Shown here: positions 6,940 to 9,397 of the stretch, in pieces
How the letters are laid out: every line of letters begins with the position of its first letter
Position numbering within the stretch: the stretch's first letter is position 1
Assembly (NCBI GenBank): GCA_018895315.1
Contig: JAHIOK010000109.1
Span: 1-9,397, forward strand
Origin: Actinomycetota bacterium
Lineage (GTDB): Bacteria; Actinomycetota; Actinomycetes; Actinomycetales; Microbacteriaceae
DNA: 9,397 bases
Reading direction: 5' to 3'
The notes under the pieces: generated by a model
What the model was told of the DNA's origin: nothing
Seen by the model: only the letters and a program-made list of their open reading frames with translations
The model's database searches: none
Translations under genes and position numbers: made by a program

Positions 6940-7476
6940 TCAGCGGAGCAGATCGATCAGCTGAAGCTTCGTCATCCGCGAGTATCCCGACCGACCCGCG
7001 TCCCGTGCGCGGGCACGCAGCTGCACCACGGTGAAGGACGAGAGGTCTTCGGGGGCGGCGGCGCGCTCCGCTTTGAGCGCGGCCTTCTTCAGCGCCTTGG
7101 CCTCCGTCTTGCGCGCGGCGGCTTCGGCTTCTGCGCGCGCGGCGGTTCCGGCTTCTGCGCGCGCGGCATCCGCGGCTGCGCGGTCGGCCTCGGCACGCAA
7201 CCTGGCCTTCTTCTCGGCCTTCGCGATCGCTCGGTCGATGGCCGCACGCGTTCGGGCTGCAGCATCCTGGGCGCGCCGTGCGACCTTGACGGGTTTCTTG
7301 CGAAGGACTTTCTTCGAGACGTCCGCCGCGTCACGGGCGTCGGCAGCGACGTCCCGCAACGTCGCTGCCGCCTTTCGGGGAAGATCCTTCGCCACGCGTT
7401 TTGCATGCGTCGCCGCTGCTGCCGCGTCATCGATGGCGGCACGGGCCGCCGACTCCGCCTTCGTGCTCTTCGTCAT
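6940..7476 (-). CDS. Small Ala/Lys/Arg-rich protein with C-terminal Rho_N/SAP-like domain
   Basis: The 178-aa protein has no recognised enzyme motif. Residues ~1-140 are extremely rich in Ala with Lys, Arg, Glu and Asp, almost free of Gly and Pro, and read as long charged helix or coiled coil. Basic patches include KKVLRKKPVKVARR (55-68) and KALKKAALKAER (127-138). Residues 144-178 form a compact motif, DLSSFTVVQLRARARDAGRS followed by GYSRMTKLQLIDLL, matching the pattern of Rho N-terminal/SAP helix-extended-helix domains (T-V-x-x-L-R-x-x-A-R-x-x-G, K-x-x-L-I-x-L-L) that often bind nucleic acid. Overall it resembles histone H1-like nucleoid proteins of actinobacteria. The ATG at 7476 has no Shine-Dalgarno but lies 6 nt from a -10 box, which fits a leaderless message. 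Its stop is 1 nt before the synthetase start, so it heads that operon. DNA/RNA or polyphosphate binding is plausible from charge; the function is unknown. Confidence 0.8.
   Translation of the reverse strand: MTKSTKAESAARAAIDDAAAAATHAKRVAKDLPRKAAATLRDVAADARDAADVSKKVLRKKPVKVARRAQDAAARTRAAIDRAIAKAEKKARLRAEADRAAADAARAEAGTAARAEAEAAARKTEAKALKKAALKAERAAAPEDLSSFTVVQLRARARDAGRSGYSRMTKLQLIDLLR
7125..7167. repeat. 19-bp direct repeat with 24-bp period inside the Ala/Lys-rich gene
   Basis: Bases 7125-7143 and 7149-7167 are identical over 19 bp (CGGCTTCTGCGCGCGCGGC). The period is 24 bp, or eight codons, so the repeat keeps frame and encodes the duplicated A-R-A-E-A pattern around residues 104-117. It looks like a simple in-frame expansion of low-complexity helix. 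It could vary in copy number between strains. Confidence 0.8.
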
Positions 7477-7482
7477 GAGTTC

Positions 7483-7511
7483 AGAATAGGTGTCGGGATA
7501 TCGCGTGTCAG
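7483..7511 (-). promoter_or_regulatory. Candidate sigma-70-type promoter, leaderless, for the minus-strand operon
   Basis: Read on the minus strand, CTGACA (7511-7506, 5 of 6 to TTGACA) is followed after exactly 17 nt by TATTCT (7488-7483, 4 of 6 to TATAAT). Only 6 nt (GAACTC) separate the -10 from the ATG at 7476, so transcription would begin at or next to the A of the start codon. That explains why the gene has no Shine-Dalgarno; leaderless messages are common in actinobacteria. This would drive the Ala/Lys-rich gene, synthetase and aminopeptidase together. Confidence 0.6.
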
Positions 7512-7527
7512 AGAAGCACGGATATCG
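7496..7527. repeat. Repeated GGATATCG in the divergent control region
   Basis: GGATATCG occurs at 7496-7503 and again at 7520-7527, 24 bp apart start to start, and each copy contains the palindrome GATATC. The left copy lies inside the -35/-10 spacer of the minus-strand promoter. The right copy lies between that promoter and the PHO-box-like repeat. It could be a pair of regulator half-sites for the minus-strand operon. No known regulator is assigned. Confidence 0.35.
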
Positions 7528-7537
7528 GCTGAAACCC

Positions 7538-7559
7538 GTTCACCACCCGTTAACCCTCT
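7538..7559 (+). promoter_or_regulatory. PHO box: PhoP-type 11-bp direct repeat upstream of pstS
   Basis: Two adjacent 11-bp units, GTTCACCACCC (7538-7548) and GTTAACCCTCT (7549-7559), match the actinobacterial PhoP operator layout of tandem 11-nt units beginning GTTCACC or a close variant (established mainly in Streptomyces). The orientation points toward pstS, as expected for an activator of phosphate-starvation genes. The preceding 11 nt (7527-7537) show only a weak third unit. The site is also only ~60 nt from the minus-strand promoter, so an effect on the divergent operon is possible. Confidence 0.72.
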
Positions 7560-7578
7560 GCGCCCAATCTCTTAAGAC
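7550..7578 (+). promoter_or_regulatory. Tentative pstS promoter overlapping the PHO box
   Basis: TTAACC (7550-7555, 4 of 6 to TTGACA) lies within the second PHO-box unit and is followed after 17 nt by TAAGAC (7573-7578, a weak -10). A poor -35 overlapped by an activator site is the usual form of PhoP-activated promoters. An alternative -10 is TACGTT at 7587-7592. The leader would be roughly 45-60 nt. Confidence 0.35.
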
Positions 7579-7628
7579 ACGACGCCTACGTTGCCTCACA
7601 GGCCTGCACCAGGCTCCTTACCCTGACA

Positions 7629-7643
7629 TGTGAAGGATTCACA
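7629..7643 (+). promoter_or_regulatory. pstS ribosome binding site inside a small perfect hairpin
   Basis: The Shine-Dalgarno GAAGGA (7632-7637) is 8 nt before the GTG start at 7646, which supports that start. The surrounding bases form an exact inverted repeat, TGTGAA (7629-7634), loop GGA, TTCACA (7638-7643). It could partly mask the ribosome site in the mRNA or act as a DNA palindrome. The stem is short and AT-rich, so its effect may be slight. Confidence 0.55.
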
Positions 7644-7645
7644 CA

Positions 7646-8749
7646 GTGAAGCTCACCCGAATCGCCCAGTTGGGCGCCGTCACCGCCGTGGCAGCTCTCG
7701 CCCTCGCAGGTTGCGCCGCGAACGAAGGCGGCACCAGCAGCTCGTCTTCCGCCAGCGCTGCCGCCCAGCTCTCCGGCACGATCAATGGCATCGGCTCGTC
7801 CGCGCAGGGCACCGCGCAGACCACCTGGATCGCCGGTATCCAGGGCGCCAACAGCGGCCTGACCATCAACTACGATCCGCAGGGCTCCGGCGCAGGCCGC
7901 AAGAGCTTCATCTCGGGTGCCGCCGACTTCGCGGGCTCCGACGCCGCGCTGAAGGACAGCGAACTCAAGAGCACCTTCGCGCTGTGCGCATCGGGCACCT
8001 CGGCCATCGACCTCCCGGTCTACATCTCGCCGATCGCGATTGCCTACAACGTCGCCGGCGTGAAGGACCTGAAGCTCGACGCGAACACGATCGCCGGCAT
8101 CTTCAAGGGCGACATCGTCAAGTGGAACGACCCGAAGGTCGCCGCACTCAACAGCGGTGCCACGCTCCCGGATGCGAACATCACCGTCGTGCACCGCTCG
8201 GATGACTCGGGTACCACGGAGAACTTCACCGACTACCTCGCCACCGTGGCACCCACCGTGTGGACCTCCCCCGCCTCCCAGACCTTCCCGTTCCAGGTCG
8301 GCGACGCCGCCAAGGGCACCTCGGGAGTGGTGGACGCCACCAAGAATGCCGCCAACTCGATCACCTATGTCGACGAGTCCGGCATCGGCACCTCGGGCCT
8401 GCAGGTTGCTCAGCTCAAGGTCGGCGACAGCTTCGTCAAGCTCTCCGCCGAAGGAGCCGCTGCGGTCGTGGCGGCATCCCCGTCCGCGAGCGGTCGCGCC
8501 ACCAACGACCTCGCGATCAAGATCAACCGCGCCGACACCTCGGCCAACGCATGGCCGCTCGTGCTCGTCTCGTACATCATCGCGTGCCAGCAGTACCAGG
8601 ATGCCGCCAAGGGCGCCCTGGTCAGTGGATACGCGCAGTACATCGCGTCGGACGCCGCCCAGCAGGCAGCGGCCAAGCAGGCTGGTTCCGCTCCGCTCTC
8701 GGCTGACCTCTCCAAGCGAGTGATCGCTGCAGCGGCCTCCATCAAGTAG
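7646..8749 (+). CDS. pstS: Phosphate ABC transporter substrate-binding lipoprotein PstS
   Basis: The 367-aa lipoprotein captures extracellular orthophosphate and delivers it to the PstCAB membrane transporter. Residues 1-23 are a lipoprotein signal: basic start MKLTR, hydrophobic core, and lipobox LAGC with C23 as the lipidated cysteine. A Ser/Ala-rich linker follows (29-40). Phosphate-site loops of the PstS family are visible: GIGSSAQ (48-54), GSGAGRKSF (80-88), FAGSDA (95-100) and HRSDDSGTTENF (183-194). Segments IAIAYNVAGV (130-139) and FKGDIVKWNDP (153-163) are also characteristic. The GTG start is fixed by the Shine-Dalgarno and the signal peptide. An upstream PHO box indicates induction when phosphate is scarce. 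The downstream hairpin separates it from pstC, as expected for a binding protein made in excess of the membrane subunits. Confidence 0.97.
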   Translation: MKLTRIAQLGAVTAVAALALAGCAANEGGTSSSSSASAAAQLSGTINGIGSSAQGTAQTTWIAGIQGANSGLTINYDPQGSGAGRKSFISGAADFAGSDAALKDSELKSTFALCASGTSAIDLPVYISPIAIAYNVAGVKDLKLDANTIAGIFKGDIVKWNDPKVAALNSGATLPDANITVVHRSDDSGTTENFTDYLATVAPTVWTSPASQTFPFQVGDAAKGTSGVVDATKNAANSITYVDESGIGTSGLQVAQLKVGDSFVKLSAEGAAAVVAASPSASGRATNDLAIKINRADTSANAWPLVLVSYIIACQQYQDAAKGALVSGYAQYIASDAAQQAAAKQAGSAPLSADLSKRVIAAAASIK

Positions 8750-8760
8750 CAACACCCGCT

Positions 8761-8796
8761 ACCCGGCCCGGAACCTTACGGTTCCGGGCCGGGTTT
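8761..8796 (+). terminator. pstS-pstC intergenic hairpin (partial terminator or mRNA stabiliser)
   Basis: A perfect 15-bp stem, ACCCGGCCCGGAACC (8761-8775) and GGTTCCGGGCCGGGT (8780-8794), closes a TTAC loop. Only three T residues follow (8794-8796). It starts 11 nt after the pstS stop and ends just before the pstC ribosome site. The weak T-tract and position inside an operon suggest partial termination or protection of the pstS message rather than a full stop. The symmetric sequence could also form a stem on the opposite strand. Confidence 0.85.
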
Positions 8797-8811
8797 CGCA
8801 GGAGAGGAAAA

Positions 8812-9397
8812 ATGGGGATGACCGCAACACCCGCAAGCACGGCCCCGAACCGTGGCAAGATCCGGCTGGGAGACAGGATCTTCTCGACCTCGACGGTCGT
8901 CGCCGGTTCGATTATTCTGGCCATACTCGCCGCCGTCGCGATCTTCCTCATCTGGCAGAGCATCCCGGCACTGATCGCCGGACCGGGCGTGCTCCCCAAC
9001 CAGGCCGACAACTTCTGGGTCTATGTCTGGCCTCTCGTCTTCGGCACCATCTGGGCCGCAGCGCTCGCCCTCCTGATGGCGACGCCGATCGCCATCGGTA
9101 TCGCACTCTTCATCTCGCACTACGCCCCGCGGCGCGTCGCGCAGCTGTTCGCGTACATCATCGACCTGCTGGCCGCCGTGCCCTCGGTCGTGTTCGGCCT
9201 CTGGGGTATTGCGACGCTCGCCAGCTTCGTCCAGCCCTTCTACCTCTGGCTCGGAGACAACTTCGGCTGGTTCCCGCTGTTCGCCCCGCCCATCTCCGGA
9301 ACAGGTCGCACGATCCTGACCGCGGCGATGGTCCTCGCGGTCATGGTCATCCCGATCATCACCGCGATCTGTCGTGAAGTCTTCCTGCAGACGCCGA
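8812..9397 (+). CDS. pstC: Phosphate ABC transporter permease PstC, N-terminal part (partial)
   Basis: The first 195 residues are present and the frame is open to the right edge. PstC pairs with PstA to form the membrane channel of the phosphate importer, powered by PstB. After a short polar cytoplasmic start (LGDRIF at 19-24), hydrophobic segments lie near 27-49, 73-101, 115-140 and 167-186. IIDLLAAVPSVVFGLWG (116-132) is the PstC hallmark in its third membrane region, and TAICREVFLQTP (184-195) begins the cytoplasmic EAA loop that contacts the ATPase. The ribosome site AGGAGAGG (8800-8807) precedes two in-frame ATGs, at 8812 and 8818. The first has 4 nt spacing and the second 10 nt, so either could be used. 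It is cotranscribed with pstS through the intergenic hairpin. The missing 3' part and pstA/pstB should follow outside the window. Confidence 0.95.
   Translation, partial: MGMTATPASTAPNRGKIRLGDRIFSTSTVVAGSIILAILAAVAIFLIWQSIPALIAGPGVLPNQADNFWVYVWPLVFGTIWAAALALLMATPIAIGIALFISHYAPRRVAQLFAYIIDLLAAVPSVVFGLWGIATLASFVQPFYLWLGDNFGWFPLFAPPISGTGRTILTAAMVLAVMVIPIITAICREVFLQTP

Noticed and set aside
7125..7167. Short direct repeat considered as a CRISPR or mobile-element end.
   Set aside because: There are only two copies, with a 5-bp gap, in frame inside a gene; it is a codon-level expansion.
6832..7575. Plus-strand open frame across the Ala/Lys-rich gene and control region.
   Set aside because: It spans the divergent promoters and encodes Gly/Arg low complexity. 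The minus-strand frame has a proper domain and operon context. The minus-strand gene is itself low complexity, so this was weighed, but the Rho_N/SAP-like tail decides it.
7586..8755. Minus-strand open frame of 389 codons opposite pstS.
   Set aside because: pstS is unmistakable on the plus strand. The opposing frame is Gly/Arg/Val-rich with no domain.

Overview
The window is GC-rich, densely packed and actinobacterial, with a mix of GTG and ATG starts, tight stop/start overlaps, a candidate leaderless promoter and a PHO-box-like direct repeat. The gene set (RNA-degradosome-type polyphosphate kinase, MutT1-type NUDIX/histidine-phosphatase fusion, pst operon) and the general sequence character suggest Microbacteriaceae, probably Microbacterium. 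That placement is an inference from gene content, not a database match.

Layout. Positions 1-1760 (+ strand) hold the 3' end of ppk, overlapped by a mutT1-like gene and followed after 1 nt by a 4'-phosphopantetheinyl transferase (PPTase) gene. Positions 7476-1657 (- strand) form a compact three-gene unit. It starts with a small Ala/Lys/Arg-rich protein carrying a C-terminal Rho_N/SAP-like motif, continues with a 1317-aa Pls/PosA-family nonribosomal peptide synthetase, and ends with a short M1-family zinc aminopeptidase. Spacings are 1 nt and then a 4-nt overlap. The PPTase and aminopeptidase genes converge and overlap by 104 bp. Positions 7477-7645 are a divergent control region. From 7646 rightwards (+ strand) lies a phosphate uptake operon: pstS, a strong hairpin, then pstC running off the window.

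How the genes fit together. The synthetase has the order adenylation domain, carrier domain, then membrane pairs alternating with three soluble domains, as known for epsilon-poly-L-lysine synthetase. By hand alignment its adenylation-domain specificity residues read D-A-E-S-I-G-T-V-V-K, which resembles codes for lysine or other basic amino acids. The neighbouring PPTase could load its carrier domain, and the aminopeptidase could trim or degrade the product. The whole unit sits between two phosphate-metabolism blocks (ppk/mutT1 and pst). The working idea from this window is therefore a cationic homopolymer (polylysine-like) system embedded in a polyphosphate/phosphate locus, headed by a small basic protein of unknown function. 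No RNA genes, CRISPR arrays, insertion sequences or phage genes were seen, and the longest stretch without a gene is the 169-nt control region.
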